Assembly: GCA_036824465.1 (NCBI GenBank) | Contig: DAITAC010000005.1 | Coordinates: forward strand, 1-64,000 | Source of the DNA: JAKOQB01 sp036824465 | GTDB taxonomy: Bacteria; Pseudomonadota; Gammaproteobacteria; Burkholderiales; Burkholderiaceae_F | Reading direction: 5' to 3' | Length of the DNA: 64,000 nt | In this document: piece after piece, positions 43,697 through 54,265 of the stretch | Numbering within the stretch: position 1 is the first letter of the stretch | How the letters are laid out: each line of letters begins with the position of its first letter | Made by a program: the position numbers and the translations under genes | Notes under the pieces: generated by a model | What the model was told of the DNA's origin: nothing | Databases searched by the model: none | The model's input: the letters and a program-made list of their open reading frames with translations, nothing else

Positions 43697-44215
43697 ATGA
43701 ATAGCTTGACTCGCTGCATGACCCGTCTGTTGCCGTTCGCGATTGTCGGCCTGATCGCCTGCCCTGCGCTCGCCGCGCAGGAGGTGAAGGTTGGCTATGT
43801 GAACTCGGAGCGCATCCTGCGCGATTCGAATCCGGCCAAGGCGGCGACCGCCAAGCTGGAGCAGGAATTTTCCAAGCGCGATCGCGAACTGCAGGACATC
43901 GGTACCAAGCTGAAAGCATCGGCCGATCGCTTTGAGAAAGACGCGCCGGTTCTGGCCGAGAGTGAGCGCAACCGGCGCCAGCGTGAACTGGCAGAACTCG
44001 ACCGTGATTTCCAGCGCCGCCAGCGCGAGTTTCGCGAAGACCTCAACCAGCGCCGCAACGAGGAGTTGCAGTCGCTGCTCGAACGCGCGCAGCGCATCGT
44101 GCGCCAGATTGCGGAACTGGAAAAATACGACCTGATCGTGCAGGACGCCGTGTTCTTCAGTTCGCGCGTGGACATCACGGAAAAGGTGCTCCGGGCGCTG
44201 AACAACGGCAAATAG
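43697..44215 (+). CDS. skp: Periplasmic chaperone Skp/OmpH family
   Basis: A 172-residue exported protein: signal peptide (TRLLPFAIVGLIACPALAAQ), then VKVGYVNSERILRDSNPAK, typical of OmpH/Skp, followed by a long Arg/Glu/Gln-rich coiled coil (residues about 50-140). It carries unfolded outer-membrane proteins to BamA, encoded just upstream. The start is ATG 43697, with an alternative at 43718 that still leaves a signal peptide. Confidence 0.92.
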   Translation: MNSLTRCMTRLLPFAIVGLIACPALAAQEVKVGYVNSERILRDSNPAKAATAKLEQEFSKRDRELQDIGTKLKASADRFEKDAPVLAESERNRRQRELAELDRDFQRRQREFREDLNQRRNEELQSLLERAQRIVRQIAELEKYDLIVQDAVFFSSRVDITEKVLRALNNGK

Positions 44216-44219
44216 AGCA

Positions 44220-45302
44220 ATGGCTGGCGCTGGCCTGACGGTCGCGCAACTGGTAGCCGCGGTTGCACATCGGTCCGGCGAGCGTCTTACTGCCAACATC
44301 GTCGGTTCGCCAGCGCGGGTCATCCGTGGCGTGGCGCCGCTCGAATCCGCCGATCCCGGGCAACTCACCTTTCTCGCGAACAGCCGTTATCGCGCGGCCG
44401 CGACCGTGAGCGGCGCCGGCGCTCTCGTGTTGAGCGCAGTCGAGCGTGCACGGATCTTTCCGACGCCCCCGACCGACAAGAAGACATTGATCGAATGCGA
44501 AACGCCATATGCGTGGTTCGCGCTGGCAGCGCAGGAACTGACCGGGCCTGACGCAGTGCACGCCGGCGTGGCGCCTTCGGCGGTTGTCGAACCGGGCGCC
44601 CGCATTGACCCTAGCGCGCACGTTGGGCCTGGTGCCACGATCGAGACTGGCGCTGCGGTTGGGCCGCGGGCACGTATCGGTGCCGCGACCTTCATCGGCC
44701 GCGGCACGGTGATCGGCGCGGATTCGAAGCTGTACCCCGGCGTGCACGTGCTTGCAGATTGCGTGCTGGGCGAGCGTTGCATCGTGCACAGTGGCGCGGT
44801 GATTGGCGCCGACGGCTTTGGTTTTGCGCCGCTCGATGGCCGCTGGATCAAGATCCCACAAAGCGGCCGGGTCGTAATCGGCGACGATGTGGAGATCGGC
44901 GCCAACACCACGATCGATCGGGGCGCGATGGGCGACACCGTGATCGAGGACGGTTGCAAGCTCGACAACCAGGTCCAGGTTGCGCACAACTGCCGCATTG
45001 GCGCGCACACGGTGATCGCCGGCTGTGTCGGCATTGCCGGCAGCGCGACGATCGGTCGCGGCTGCCAGTTGGGGGGCGCGGCGATGATCGCCGGTCACCT
45101 TTCAATCGCCGACGGATGTGTGATCGGCGGCGGCACCCTTGTATCGCGCAGCATCAGCGAGGCGGGCTTCTACGGTGGCTCTTTCCCGCTGATGAAGCAC
45201 CGCGACTGGGAGCGCAACGCAGCGCTGCTGCGGCATCTGGATGACCTGCGCAACCGCATCCGCGCGCTCGAGCGCCAACTGCCAAGGAAAGAACCACCGT
45301 GA
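44220..45302 (+). CDS. lpxD: UDP-3-O-acyl-glucosamine N-acyltransferase
   Basis: A 360-residue left-handed beta-helix acyltransferase. An N-terminal uridine-binding domain (about 1-100), then hexapeptide repeats; [15 protein letters not shown] and [10 protein letters not shown] carry the catalytic His. Third step of lipid A synthesis. Four bases after skp; its stop overlaps the fabZ ATG by one base. Confidence 0.95.
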   Translation: MAGAGLTVAQLVAAVAHRSGERLTANIVGSPARVIRGVAPLESADPGQLTFLANSRYRAAATVSGAGALVLSAVERARIFPTPPTDKKTLIECETPYAWFALAAQELTGPDAVHAGVAPSAVVEPGARIDPSAHVGPGATIETGAAVGPRARIGAATFIGRGTVIGADSKLYPGVHVLADCVLGERCIVHSGAVIGADGFGFAPLDGRWIKIPQSGRVVIGDDVEIGANTTIDRGAMGDTVIEDGCKLDNQVQVAHNCRIGAHTVIAGCVGIAGSATIGRGCQLGGAAMIAGHLSIADGCVIGGGTLVSRSISEAGFYGGSFPLMKHRDWERNAALLRHLDDLRNRIRALERQLPRKEPP

Positions 45303-45760
45303 TGGATATCCACGAAATCCTGCGCTACCTGCCACACCGGTATCCAATCATTCTCGTCGATCGCGTGCTCGAACTTGAGAGAGGCAAGAGGATTGTCGCA
45401 ATCAAGAACGTCACCATCAACGAGCCGGTCTTCATGGGGCATTTCCCCCACTACCCCGTCATGCCGGGCGTGCTGATCATCGAAGCGCTGGCGCAGGCAG
45501 CCGCGATCCTGTCCTTTGTCAGCATGGATCGCAAGTCCGATCCGGACTCGCTCTATTACTTCGCCGGCATCGACAGTGCGCGCTTCAAACGTCCGGTCGA
45601 GCCGGGAGATCAGTTGCGCCTCGAAGTCGAAATGCTGCGCGAGATGCGTGGCGTGGGGAAATTCGGGGCGCGCGCGCTGGTCGATGGACAGGTCGCGGCG
45701 GAGGCTGAGTTGTTATGCGCCTACCGCAAGGTCGACAAGCCGGGTGGAGTGGCCCGATGA
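45302..45760 (+). CDS. fabZ: 3-hydroxyacyl-ACP dehydratase FabZ
   Basis: A 152-residue hot-dog fold dehydratase. The catalytic His is in [19 protein letters not shown], with the catalytic Glu in the following helix. It competes with LpxA for hydroxyacyl-ACP, so its position between lpxD and lpxA balances fatty acid and lipid A synthesis. The GTG at 45299 directly before the ATG could also serve as start. The stop overlaps the lpxA start (ATGA). Confidence 0.95.
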   Translation: MDIHEILRYLPHRYPIILVDRVLELERGKRIVAIKNVTINEPVFMGHFPHYPVMPGVLIIEALAQAAAILSFVSMDRKSDPDSLYYFAGIDSARFKRPVEPGDQLRLEVEMLREMRGVGKFGARALVDGQVAAEAELLCAYRKVDKPGGVAR

Positions 45761-46545
45761 CGCGCGTTCATCCCAGCGCGCTGGTCGACGCGAGCGCGCA
45801 GCTCGATGATGACGTCGAGATCGGTCCGTATGCGCTGATTGGTCCGCAGGTGCGGGTCGGCGCCGGCACTGTGATCGGAGCGCACGTGGTGATCGAAGGG
45901 CACACCACGCTTGGCCGCCATAATCGGATCTTTCCGCATAGCGTTCTCGGCGGTATCCCGCAGGACAAGAAGTACGCGGGCGAGCCAACGCGGCTTGTGA
46001 TCGGCGACGGCAACACGATTCGCGAGTTCTGCACGATGAACACCGGAACCGCTCAGGATGCCGGCGTCACCCGCATCGGTTCCGACAACTGGATCATGGC
46101 GTATGTGCATGTGGCGCACGACTGCGTCATCGGCGATCACACGATCATGGCCAACAACGCGCAATTCGCAGGACACGTGCACGTCGGGGACTGGGCGATC
46201 CTTGGTGGCAATACCGGCGTGCATCAGTTCGTGCGCATTGGCGAACACGCGATGACCGGTGCCGGTACTACGCTGTTGCAGGATCTGCCGCCGTATGTGA
46301 TCTGCAGCGGCAATCCCGCCGCGGCGCACGGCATCAATGTGGAAGGACTGAGGCGGCGTGGTTTCTCGCCCGAGGCGATCAGTGCGTTGCGCCGCGCCTA
46401 CAAGGTGATCTACAAGGAGGGCCGCACGGTGGCCGACGCCTGCACCGCTCTGGAGCAACAGTCCGCGGTGGGAGGTGACGCCTCGGCACACCTCATCGCG
46501 CTGCGCGAATTCCTGCAGGCGTCCAAGCGCGGGATCGTTCGTTGA
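45757..46545 (+). CDS. lpxA: UDP-N-acetylglucosamine O-acyltransferase
   Basis: A 262-residue hexapeptide-repeat trimer: repeats from residue 5, catalytic His121 in [29 protein letters not shown], and the C-terminal helical domain ([18 protein letters not shown]). First step of lipid A synthesis. The start at 45757 is set by the four-base overlap with fabZ; an upstream in-frame ATG at 45715 lies inside fabZ. Confidence 0.96.
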   Translation: MTRVHPSALVDASAQLDDDVEIGPYALIGPQVRVGAGTVIGAHVVIEGHTTLGRHNRIFPHSVLGGIPQDKKYAGEPTRLVIGDGNTIREFCTMNTGTAQDAGVTRIGSDNWIMAYVHVAHDCVIGDHTIMANNAQFAGHVHVGDWAILGGNTGVHQFVRIGEHAMTGAGTTLLQDLPPYVICSGNPAAAHGINVEGLRRRGFSPEAISALRRAYKVIYKEGRTVADACTALEQQSAVGGDASAHLIALREFLQASKRGIVR

Positions 46546-46554
46546 CACCGCGCA

Positions 46555-47694
46555 ATGGCAGATGAACTCCTCGCCTTCGTCGCGGGGGAGGCCTCCGGGG
46601 ATCTGCTCGCCGCGCCGGTCGTTACGGCCCTCGCCGCACGCCTGCCGCGTGCGCACTTCGCGGGCATCGCCGGCGACCGCATGGTCGCCGCTGGGTGCGA
46701 GGCATGGCATCACGTTCGTGAACTGTCAGTGCGCGGATTTGTGGAGGTCATCCGGGAGTTGCCGCGCCTCGTGCGGTTGCGCGCCGGGCTGCGCGCGCGG
46801 CTGCTGCGTGAAAGGCCAGCGGTGTTCGTCGGCGTCGACGCGCCCGATTTCAACCTGCGGCTGGAGACCCAGTTGCGCAACGCGGGCATTCCGACGGTGC
46901 ATTACGTCAGTCCGTCCATCTGGGCGTGGCGCGGCCACCGCATCGAGAAGATACGGCACGCGGCCGATCGGGTGCTGCTGATCTTTCCCTTTGAGCAGAA
47001 GATCTACGACGCCGCCGGCGTGGCTGCAGAGTTCGTCGGACATCCGCTGGCGGCGCAGATTCCCATGCATCCCGATCCAGCGGCAGCACGCCTGCGACTT
47101 GGCATCAGCGGACCGTGCGTCGCCGTCTTGCCGGGAAGCCGTCGCGCCGAGATCGAACACAATGGTCCGGCATTCATCGCATCCATCGAATTGATGGCAA
47201 CGCGCGAGCCGCAACTCACGTTTGTCGTGCCCGTCGCCGATCCGCCGCTTCGGGCGCGCCTCGAGGCACTGCTGGCAACGCGGCCGCGGGCACAGGACCG
47301 AACTCGCGTCGTCGATGGCGAATCGCACACTTGCCTCGAAGCCGCTGACGCAGTGCTGGTCGCAAGCGGCACCGCCACGCTCGAAGCGGCGCTGTTCAAG
47401 AAGCCGATGGTCATCGCGTATCGGGTGCCGCCAGTCACGGCATGGATCATGCGAACCTTGGGCTACGTGCCCTATGTCGGCCTGCCGAACATCCTTGCCG
47501 GCGAGTTCGTCGTTCCGGAGTTACTGCAGGAACAGGCCACGCCAGAAGCGCTGGCGCACGCCGTGTTCGAACAGTTGAATGACGAGGTTGGACGGCGGGA
47601 CCTGACGGCCCGATTCGCGCAGATGCACGAAAGCCTCCGGCGCGACACGCCAACACTGGCGGCCGAGGCGATCATCGCCACCATAAAACGATGA
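46555..47694 (+). CDS. lpxB: Lipid-A-disaccharide synthase
   Basis: A 379-residue family GT19 glycosyltransferase: GEASGD at residues 11-16, [15 protein letters not shown], and the C-terminal [19 protein letters not shown]. It joins UDP-diacylglucosamine and lipid X at the inner membrane surface. Nine bases after lpxA; overlaps rnhB by four bases. Confidence 0.95.
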   Translation: MADELLAFVAGEASGDLLAAPVVTALAARLPRAHFAGIAGDRMVAAGCEAWHHVRELSVRGFVEVIRELPRLVRLRAGLRARLLRERPAVFVGVDAPDFNLRLETQLRNAGIPTVHYVSPSIWAWRGHRIEKIRHAADRVLLIFPFEQKIYDAAGVAAEFVGHPLAAQIPMHPDPAAARLRLGISGPCVAVLPGSRRAEIEHNGPAFIASIELMATREPQLTFVVPVADPPLRARLEALLATRPRAQDRTRVVDGESHTCLEAADAVLVASGTATLEAALFKKPMVIAYRVPPVTAWIMRTLGYVPYVGLPNILAGEFVVPELLQEQATPEALAHAVFEQLNDEVGRRDLTARFAQMHESLRRDTPTLAAEAIIATIKR

Positions 47695-48311
47695 GTCGCG
47701 CGACCGCCGAAAACCTGTTCGAGGCACCGGCGCGCGTATCCGGACTCGTGTGCGGCGCAGATGAGGCCGGCCGCGGTCCGTTGGCCGGGCCGGTGGTCGC
47801 AGCAGCGGTCATCCTTGATCCGCGTCGTCCGATCGAGGGGCTGCGCGACTCGAAGCTGTTGTCACCGGCCCGGCGCGCCGCGCTTGCGATCGAAATTCGA
47901 TCCCGAGCGATCGCATGGCATGTGGCTGCAAGCAGTGTGCTGGAGATCGACGAACTGAACATCCTGCAGGCGAGCCTGCTTGCGATCCGACGTGCGGTCG
48001 AAGCGCTCGAGCCGGCCGCGCAGTTCGCGCTGATCGATGGCAATCAGTTGCCTCGCTTGGCCATTCCGGCACGCGCGATCATCGGCGGCGATGCGACCGA
48101 GCCCGCGATATCCGCCGCCTCGATTCTGGCCAAGACGCATCGAGATGCGCTGATGCGGGCGCTGGATGCCGAGCATCCAGGCTACGGCTTTGCGACCCAC
48201 GTTGGGTACCCGACGCCTGAACATCTGGCGCGCCTGCGCGAACGCGGTCCGTGTGCCGCACATCGTCGTTCATTCGCGCCGGTGCGGGCCGCGTTAGTTG
48301 GATCAGGTTGA
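47691..48311 (+). CDS. rnhB: Ribonuclease HII
   Basis: A 206-residue RNase H type 2. [13 protein letters not shown] carries the catalytic Asp24-Glu25; RDSKLL and the later Asp residues complete the site. It removes misincorporated ribonucleotides and RNA primers. Coupled to lpxB by ATGA overlap, the usual lpxB-rnhB arrangement. Confidence 0.94.
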   Translation: MSRATAENLFEAPARVSGLVCGADEAGRGPLAGPVVAAAVILDPRRPIEGLRDSKLLSPARRAALAIEIRSRAIAWHVAASSVLEIDELNILQASLLAIRRAVEALEPAAQFALIDGNQLPRLAIPARAIIGGDATEPAISAASILAKTHRDALMRALDAEHPGYGFATHVGYPTPEHLARLRERGPCAAHRRSFAPVRAALVGSG

Positions 48312-48315
48312 GTCA

Positions 48316-49107
48316 ATGCGGCTGATCACCTCGGACGCCAATCAGGCCTTCAGGCGTTGGCACAAGCTCGCCACGCAGCCGCGCGCGCTGCGCGAATCAG
48401 GGTTCACGCTGGCAGAAGGCATCCACCTCGCGCAGGCGGTGCTGGATGCGAACATCACGACGAAGTCACTGGTCGTCCGGCGTGGCGCGCAGGGCAGGGA
48501 AGTCGAAGAGCTGATCGCATCGATTGCTGCGCGCGGGGTGCCGGCGTTCGAACTCACCCCAGCCTTGTTCGATCGCCTGTCCCCCGTCCAGACCAGCGCC
48601 GGTCTGCTCCTCGAAGTGGCAATTTCGTCCCCTGTCCTGCCCGCGACGATTGCCGAGGACGCGATCTATCTTGACGGGATTCAGGATCCGGGCAACGCCG
48701 GCGCGCTGCTGCGCGTAGCCGCCGCGGCGGGGGTGCGCTGGGCGCTGGCATCGCCCGTCACGACGGCACTGTGGTCGCCGCGGACGCTGCGTGCCGCACA
48801 GGGAGCACACTTCGCGTTGCAGATCATGGAAGGCGTTGACGCCGCCGCGGCAGGCACGGTCCTTGATGGGTTATGGGTCGCCGCCTCGGCTCACGATGCG
48901 GACGCACTATGGGATGCCGCCTTGCCTGCCTCGGCGGTCGGTTGGGTGCTTGGCGCCGAAGGGCAGGGGGTGTCAGTTGCGATGCTGGCGCAGTGCAAAA
49001 AGCGCGTGCGCATTCCCCTTGCGGCCGGCGTCGAGTCGCTGAATGTGACGGCCGCTGCGGCGGTCTGCCTGTTTGAACGACGCCGCCGGCTTGACCGGGA
49101 GCAATAG
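48316..49107 (+). CDS. TrmH/SpoU-family RNA methyltransferase
   Basis: A 263-residue SPOUT methyltransferase. The N-terminal substrate-binding domain (SGFTLAEGIHLAQAVL) is followed by a trefoil-knot domain with motif 1 LDGIQDPGNAGALLRVA, motif 2 VLGAEGQGVS and motif 3 RIPLAAGVESLNVTAAAAV. It 2'-O-methylates a ribose in rRNA or tRNA; the exact target is not clear. ATG 48316 is chosen; TTG 48298 overlaps rnhB. Last gene of the envelope run. Confidence 0.88.
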   Translation: MRLITSDANQAFRRWHKLATQPRALRESGFTLAEGIHLAQAVLDANITTKSLVVRRGAQGREVEELIASIAARGVPAFELTPALFDRLSPVQTSAGLLLEVAISSPVLPATIAEDAIYLDGIQDPGNAGALLRVAAAAGVRWALASPVTTALWSPRTLRAAQGAHFALQIMEGVDAAAAGTVLDGLWVAASAHDADALWDAALPASAVGWVLGAEGQGVSVAMLAQCKKRVRIPLAAGVESLNVTAAAAVCLFERRRRLDREQ

Positions 49108-49174
49108 CAGCGCCGACGCGTGATCATTTCCCACTTGGCGGCGGATGCCAGTTCGGTAAGAATCGTCGGCGCTG
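49108..49174 (+). promoter_or_regulatory. 11-base perfect inverted repeat between the trmH-like gene and cfa
   Basis: CAGCGCCGACG (49108-49118), starting right after the trmH-like stop, is exactly complementary to CGTCGGCGCTG (49164-49174). The 45-base interior has a further TGGC...GCCA stem (49136-49150). The 3' arm ends 20 bases before the cfa start. The structure could terminate the long upstream operon or fold as a cfa leader. It lacks a T-run. Confidence 0.5.
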
Positions 49175-49194
49175 CACGACCATCGGAGGCGATG

Positions 49195-50457
49195 ATGTGG
49201 GGCGAAGGCCTGTTATCCAAAGCGACACGCAAGGCTGCTGCCCGCGCAGTGGGCAGCGGCCTGGAGCGGCTTGCGGACACGTTGCGGGCCGGCGGCGGGC
49301 AGCCGCTCGACGTCATCCTGCCCGACGAATCTCGGATTTCCTTCGGCCTGTCTCCACGCGCCGTGCTGAAAGTGAACGACGACGCCACGCTCGCGGCAAT
49401 GGCACAGCCGACGCTGGCGTCCCTGGGCGAGGCCTTTGTCGACGGGCGCATCGAAGTTCACGGGGACATGCTGGACGTTCTGGCGATGGCAGAGAAGCTC
49501 GCCAGTGCCGGTGGTGCCCCGGTGTCTGCGCGCGTGGCCGCGGCGTTTGGAAAGCATTCGCCGAAACAGGACCGCGCCGCGATCGGCTATCACTACGACG
49601 TCGGCAATGACTTCTATCGGCTCTGGCTCGACGAGCGCATGATCTATTCGTGCGCGTATTTTCCTAATGGCAACGAGACGATCGAGGCCGCGCAGCTCGC
49701 CAAGCTTGATCACATCTGCCGCAAGCTCAGGTTGACAGCGGGCGAACGCCTGCTCGACATCGGCTGCGGCTGGGGCGGGCTCGTGATCCACGCCGCTCAG
49801 CGGTATGGCGTTCGAGCGACGGGAATCACCCTGTCTGAGAGCCAGCATGCGTTGGCGCGCGAACGCGTGGCGCAGTTGGGGCTGTCGGATCGGGTCGATA
49901 TCCTGCTGCTTGACTACCGCGAAGTCGTCGACCGGTTCGGCGCCGGCGCCTTCGACAAGATCTCCAGCATCGGAATGTTCGAGCATGTCGGCATCCGGAA
50001 TCTCCCGCAGTACTTCGACGTTGCCAAGCGTGCGCTGCGCGAGCGCGGGCTGTTTCTGAATCACGGCATCACGGCATCTGACATCGAGAACCGCCCGATC
50101 GGATCAGGCGTCGGCGACTTCATCGCGAAATACGTCTTCCCGCACGGCGAGCTGCCGCACCTGCACGTCGCGGTGCGCGAGATGTCAGCGCAGGGCTTCG
50201 AAGTATTCGACGTCGAAAGCCTGCGCCCGCACTATGCGAAGACGCTCGAATTCTGGTCGCGCCGGTTGGAGGCGCGCCTGGGCGAGGCCGCGCAGATGAT
50301 CGATGCCCGCCGTCTCCGCATCTGGCGCGTCTATCTGGCGGGCTGCGCGCACGGATTCGCCCAGGGCTGGATGAACATTTACCAGCTTCTTGCCAGCAAG
50401 CAGACCGATGCGGGACTCACGGAGCTTCCGCTGTCGCGTCGGTGGATCTACGAGTAG
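49195..50457 (+). CDS. cfa: Cyclopropane-fatty-acyl-phospholipid synthase
   Basis: A 420-residue SAM-dependent enzyme. N-terminal lipid-binding domain (about 1-125), then the methyltransferase core: HYDVGNDFYRLWLDERMIYSCAYF, SAM motif LLDIGCGWGG, and SSIGMFEHVG. It adds a methylene across phospholipid double bonds. GGAGG at 49185-49189 favours ATG 49195 over ATG 49192. Convergent with ppsR, 10 bases apart. Confidence 0.92.
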   Translation: MWGEGLLSKATRKAAARAVGSGLERLADTLRAGGGQPLDVILPDESRISFGLSPRAVLKVNDDATLAAMAQPTLASLGEAFVDGRIEVHGDMLDVLAMAEKLASAGGAPVSARVAAAFGKHSPKQDRAAIGYHYDVGNDFYRLWLDERMIYSCAYFPNGNETIEAAQLAKLDHICRKLRLTAGERLLDIGCGWGGLVIHAAQRYGVRATGITLSESQHALARERVAQLGLSDRVDILLLDYREVVDRFGAGAFDKISSIGMFEHVGIRNLPQYFDVAKRALRERGLFLNHGITASDIENRPIGSGVGDFIAKYVFPHGELPHLHVAVREMSAQGFEVFDVESLRPHYAKTLEFWSRRLEARLGEAAQMIDARRLRIWRVYLAGCAHGFAQGWMNIYQLLASKQTDAGLTELPLSRRWIYE

Positions 50458-50467
50458 CGCGCAACCG

Positions 50468-51307
50468 TCAGCCGATGCGCCGCTCCAGCCCGATCTCGTG
50501 CAGGATCGTGGCGGCGATTTCCTCGATCGACTTCGTGGTCGACGACATCCAACGGATGGTTTCCCGTCGCATCATCTGCTCGGCGGCGGCAACTTCGTAG
50601 CGGCAGTTCTCGAGAGAAGCGTAGCGGCTATTGGGCCGGCGCTCGTGGCGCACTTCGGCCAGGCGTTCCGGTGCGATCGAAAGACCGAAAAGCTTTCGTC
50701 GATACTGCGGCAATGCGCTGGGCAACTGGTCGCGCTCGAAGTCCTCGGGAATCAGCGGATAGTTGGCCGCCTTGACCCCGTATTGCATTGCCAGGTACAG
50801 GCTGGTCGGTGTCTTGCCGCTGCGTGAGACGCCAACCAGGACCACATCCGCCTGCTCCAGCCCGCGCGCCGACTGGCCATCGTCATGCGCCAGCGCGAAG
50901 TTGATCGCCTCGATGCGTCGATGGTAAGTCTCCGAATCGGACATGTTGTGCGAACGGCCGATCGTGTGCGTCGACTTGATGCCGAGCTCGGCTTCCAGCG
51001 GTTCGACAAACGATTCGAACAGGTCGAGGATCAGGGCGTCCGCCTGGCGCAGCGCGCCATTGGCGTCCGGATTCACAAGGCTCGAAAAGACGATCGGCCG
51101 CTTGCCGTCCTTCACGCCCGTATCGCTGATGCGCGCGGCAACTTCAACGGCCTTGGCGGGCGTATCCACAAAAGGAATGCGAATCTTGCGATAGCGCAAG
51201 GTCTCGAACTGCGTCATCACGCTGTGCCCCAGCGTTTCTGCGGTAATCCCGGTGCCGTCCGAGACGAAGAAGACGGTCCGTTCGGCAGGTTCGAGGCGAT
51301 CTGGCAT
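50468..51307 (-). CDS. ppsR: PEP synthase regulatory protein (bifunctional kinase/phosphorylase)
   Basis: A 279-residue DUF299 protein. [19 protein letters not shown] at the N-terminus and the P-loop GVSRSGKT at residues 159-166. It phosphorylates PEP synthase on Thr using ADP and removes it with phosphate, switching the enzyme off or on. Divergent from its substrate gene ppsA, the usual layout. Confidence 0.95.
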   Translation of the reverse strand: MPDRLEPAERTVFFVSDGTGITAETLGHSVMTQFETLRYRKIRIPFVDTPAKAVEVAARISDTGVKDGKRPIVFSSLVNPDANGALRQADALILDLFESFVEPLEAELGIKSTHTIGRSHNMSDSETYHRRIEAINFALAHDDGQSARGLEQADVVLVGVSRSGKTPTSLYLAMQYGVKAANYPLIPEDFERDQLPSALPQYRRKLFGLSIAPERLAEVRHERRPNSRYASLENCRYEVAAAEQMMRRETIRWMSSTTKSIEEIAATILHEIGLERRIG

Positions 51308-51414
51308 CAGGAGGACGAAAGGCGCCGGTCGCTAGAATGGACCGCGCTGCGAATTCGCAACGCGGCGGATTGTGTCACACGCGTTCTGTAACGCGACCGA
51401 ACACGGGAGAGGGA

Positions 51415-53790
51415 ATGCAGCGCGGGAAGTACGTGATTCCGTTCAGCGGACTGCGGATGACTGACGTCGAGCAAGTCGGGGGAAAGAATGCGTCGCTGGG
51501 CGAAATGCTGAGCCAGCTAAGCGAAGAGGGCATTCGCGTGCCCGATGGATTTGCCACCACGGCTGAGGCATTTCGGCTATTTCTGCGTGCCAACGAACTG
51601 GAAAGCAGGATTCATGAACGTCTTGCGAAACTCGACGTGGGCAATGTGCGCGCGCTCACCGAGTCCGGCGCGTTGATTCGGAAATGGATGTCTGCAGGTG
51701 TATTTCCTGCGGAGTTTGAAGCAGAGATAAGAACTTATTATCAATGGCTTACGAAAGAATCCTCAAGTAAAATATCGTTTGCGGTCCGCTCCAGCGCGAC
51801 TGCCGAGGATCTGCCTGATGCATCGTTTGCCGGCCAGCAGGAGACCTTTCTTAACGTGGTCGGCGTCGAGACGGTGCTCGACCGCGTCAAGCATGTGTTC
51901 GCCTCGCTTTACAACGACCGCGCAATTGCCTACCGGGTGCATAAGGGGTTCACGCATGCCGAGGTCGCGCTGTCCGCTGGCGTACAGCGGATGGTGCGCA
52001 GCGACCTCGGATCATCGGGCGTGATGTTCACGATGGACACCGAGTCGGGGTTCAACGACGTGGTGTTAATTACCGCAAGCTACGGCCTTGGAGAAACGGT
52101 CGTGCAGGGCGCGGTGAACCCGGATGAGTTTTACGTGCACAAGCCCATGCTCGCGGCCGGTAAGTTTCCGATCGTTCGCCGCTCACTCGGTTCGAAGCTG
52201 CTGAAGATGGAATTCGATCCGAGTCAGGGCAACAGCCGCTCGGTACGCACGGTGAACGTTCCGGATTCCGATCGGCATCGCTTTTCGTTGACGGACAGCG
52301 ACGTGCTCGAGCTGGCGCGCTACGCGGTGACGATCGAGAAACACTACGGCCGACCGATGGACATCGAGTGGGGCAAGGACGGCGCTGATGGGCTCATCTA
52401 CATCCTGCAGGCGCGACCCGAGACGGTGAAATCGCAGGCCGCGGCACACGTCCAGCACCGCTACAAGCTGAAGGGAACGTCAACCGTTCTCACGACTGGA
52501 CGTGCGATCGGGCAGAAGATCGGTGTCGGACGGGTGCGCGTTGTGCGCGAAATTTCCGAGATGGACAAGGTCCAGAGCGGCGACGTCCTGGTCACAGACA
52601 TGACCGATCCCAACTGGGAGCCTGTAATGAAGCGCTCGGCGGCGATCGTCACCAACCGTGGCGGGCGGACGTGTCATGCCGCCATCATCGCGCGCGAACT
52701 GGGAATTCCAGCGGTGGTTGGCTGCGGCAACGCGACAACCGTGTTGAAGGATGGCGCCATGGTGACCGTTTCATGCGCGGAAGGCGACACCGGCAACGTC
52801 TATGAGGGCCAGCTCGAAATGGAGGTCGAGACGGTGCAGGGCGGCAAGATGCCGGACCTGCCGGTCAAGATCATGATGAACGTCGGCAACCCGCAGCTGG
52901 CGTTCGACTTTCAGGCGCTGCCGAATCACGGCGTAGGCCTGGCGCGGCTTGAGTTCATCATCAACAACAATATCGGCCTGCACCCGAAGGCGGTGCTCGA
53001 CTATCCCAACATCGACGCCGAGTTGAAGCGCGCCGTGGAGGCCCTCGCATACGGGTACGCCAACCCGCGCGACTTCTTCGAATCGAGGTTGGCCGAGGGC
53101 ATCGCAACGATCGGCGCCGCCTTCTGGCCCAAGCCGGTGATCGTGCGGCTGTCCGACTTCAAGAGCAACGAATACAAAAAACTGATCGGCGGCACGCGTT
53201 ACGAGCCGGATGAAGAAAACCCGATGCTCGGGTTCCGCGGGGCCGCGCGCTACATCGCCGAAAGCTTCGCCGAGTGCTTCCGGATGGAATGCCGGGCACT
53301 GAAGCGCGTGCGCGAGGACATGGGACTGACCAATGTCGAGATCATGGTGCCGTTCGTGCGGACGCTGACCGAAGCAAGGCGCGTCACCGAATCGCTGGCA
53401 GCCAATGGACTGAAACGCGGCGAGAACGGGCTGCGGCTGATCATGATGTGCGAAGTGCCCTCGAACGCGGTGCTCGCCGATCAGTTCCTTGATTACTTCG
53501 ACGGTTTCTCGATCGGTTCCAACGATTTGACGCAGTTGACGCTCGGGATCGATCGCGATTCGGGCCTGGTTGCCGAAGGGTTCGATGAGCGCGACCCGGC
53601 GGTGAAATTCCTCCTGGCGCGCGCCATCAGCGCGTGCCGCGAACGCGGCAAGTACATCGGCATTTGCGGCCAGGGCCCATCGGATCACGCGGACTTTGCG
53701 CAATGGTTGATGGAGCAGGGCATCGAGTCGATTTCGCTGAACCCCGACACGGTGGTCGAATCATGGCGTCGCCTGGCGCGCGCAGGCTGA
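51415..53790 (+). CDS. ppsA: Phosphoenolpyruvate synthase
   Basis: A 791-residue enzyme with N-terminal ATP-grasp domain, central swivelling His domain with [19 protein letters not shown] (His421, the same number as in E. coli) and a C-terminal TIM barrel ([18 protein letters not shown]). It makes PEP from pyruvate and ATP for gluconeogenesis. ATG 51415 follows GGGAGAGGG. The control Thr region next to the catalytic His (GRTCH) is intact. Codons 103-122 (51721-51780) are strikingly AT-rich (19 of 60 bases are G or C) with rare AGA, ATA and AGT codons, unlike the rest of the gene. Confidence 0.96.
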   Translation: MQRGKYVIPFSGLRMTDVEQVGGKNASLGEMLSQLSEEGIRVPDGFATTAEAFRLFLRANELESRIHERLAKLDVGNVRALTESGALIRKWMSAGVFPAEFEAEIRTYYQWLTKESSSKISFAVRSSATAEDLPDASFAGQQETFLNVVGVETVLDRVKHVFASLYNDRAIAYRVHKGFTHAEVALSAGVQRMVRSDLGSSGVMFTMDTESGFNDVVLITASYGLGETVVQGAVNPDEFYVHKPMLAAGKFPIVRRSLGSKLLKMEFDPSQGNSRSVRTVNVPDSDRHRFSLTDSDVLELARYAVTIEKHYGRPMDIEWGKDGADGLIYILQARPETVKSQAAAHVQHRYKLKGTSTVLTTGRAIGQKIGVGRVRVVREISEMDKVQSGDVLVTDMTDPNWEPVMKRSAAIVTNRGGRTCHAAIIARELGIPAVVGCGNATTVLKDGAMVTVSCAEGDTGNVYEGQLEMEVETVQGGKMPDLPVKIMMNVGNPQLAFDFQALPNHGVGLARLEFIINNNIGLHPKAVLDYPNIDAELKRAVEALAYGYANPRDFFESRLAEGIATIGAAFWPKPVIVRLSDFKSNEYKKLIGGTRYEPDEENPMLGFRGAARYIAESFAECFRMECRALKRVREDMGLTNVEIMVPFVRTLTEARRVTESLAANGLKRGENGLRLIMMCEVPSNAVLADQFLDYFDGFSIGSNDLTQLTLGIDRDSGLVAEGFDERDPAVKFLLARAISACRERGKYIGICGQGPSDHADFAQWLMEQGIESISLNPDTVVESWRRLARAG

Positions 53791-53806
53791 AACGAGGGAG
53801 CCGTCC

Positions 53807-54238
53807 GTGAGCGCATGGGTTTGGTGGTTCGTGCTCGGATTCGTGCTGCTGATCGCGGAGTTGATGACGGGCACGTTCTACCTGCTTGTGATCGCTGCTG
53901 CCTTCGCGGCCGCAGGTGTGACCAGCCTGCTCGGCATGCCATTCGTGGTGCAACTCATTGTCGCGGCGGGCATCGGCCTGGCCGGATCGCTGTGGCTGCG
54001 CAGCTCACGCTTCGGCCGCGCTGCATCGCGCAGCAGCGCAGAACCACTGCAGAACCTGGACGTTGGCCAGACCGTGCGCATCGAGCAGTGGACGCCGAGC
54101 CGCACTGCGCGCGCTGCATATCGCGGCGCGCAGTGGGATATCGAGCTTGCGCCTGGCGAAGTGGCGCAGCCCGGCGACTTCGTGATCCGCGATGTGCTTG
54201 GCAGCCGGCTGATCGTTTCGCGCCGGCCGGCACCTTAG
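53807..54238 (+). CDS. NfeD family membrane protein
   Basis: A 143-residue protein: two to three membrane helices in the first 65 residues (WVWWFVLGFVLLIAELMTGTFYLLVIAAAF) and a C-terminal OB-fold (NLDVGQTVRIEQW...WDIELAPGE). Short NfeD proteins partner with stomatin-like proteins, and the next gene encodes one. GTG start at 53807, 16 bases after ppsA. Confidence 0.85.
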   Translation: MSAWVWWFVLGFVLLIAELMTGTFYLLVIAAAFAAAGVTSLLGMPFVVQLIVAAGIGLAGSLWLRSSRFGRAASRSSAEPLQNLDVGQTVRIEQWTPSRTARAAYRGAQWDIELAPGEVAQPGDFVIRDVLGSRLIVSRRPAP

Positions 54239-54265
54239 GCTTCGACTTCAGTTGCGGAGAACTCC

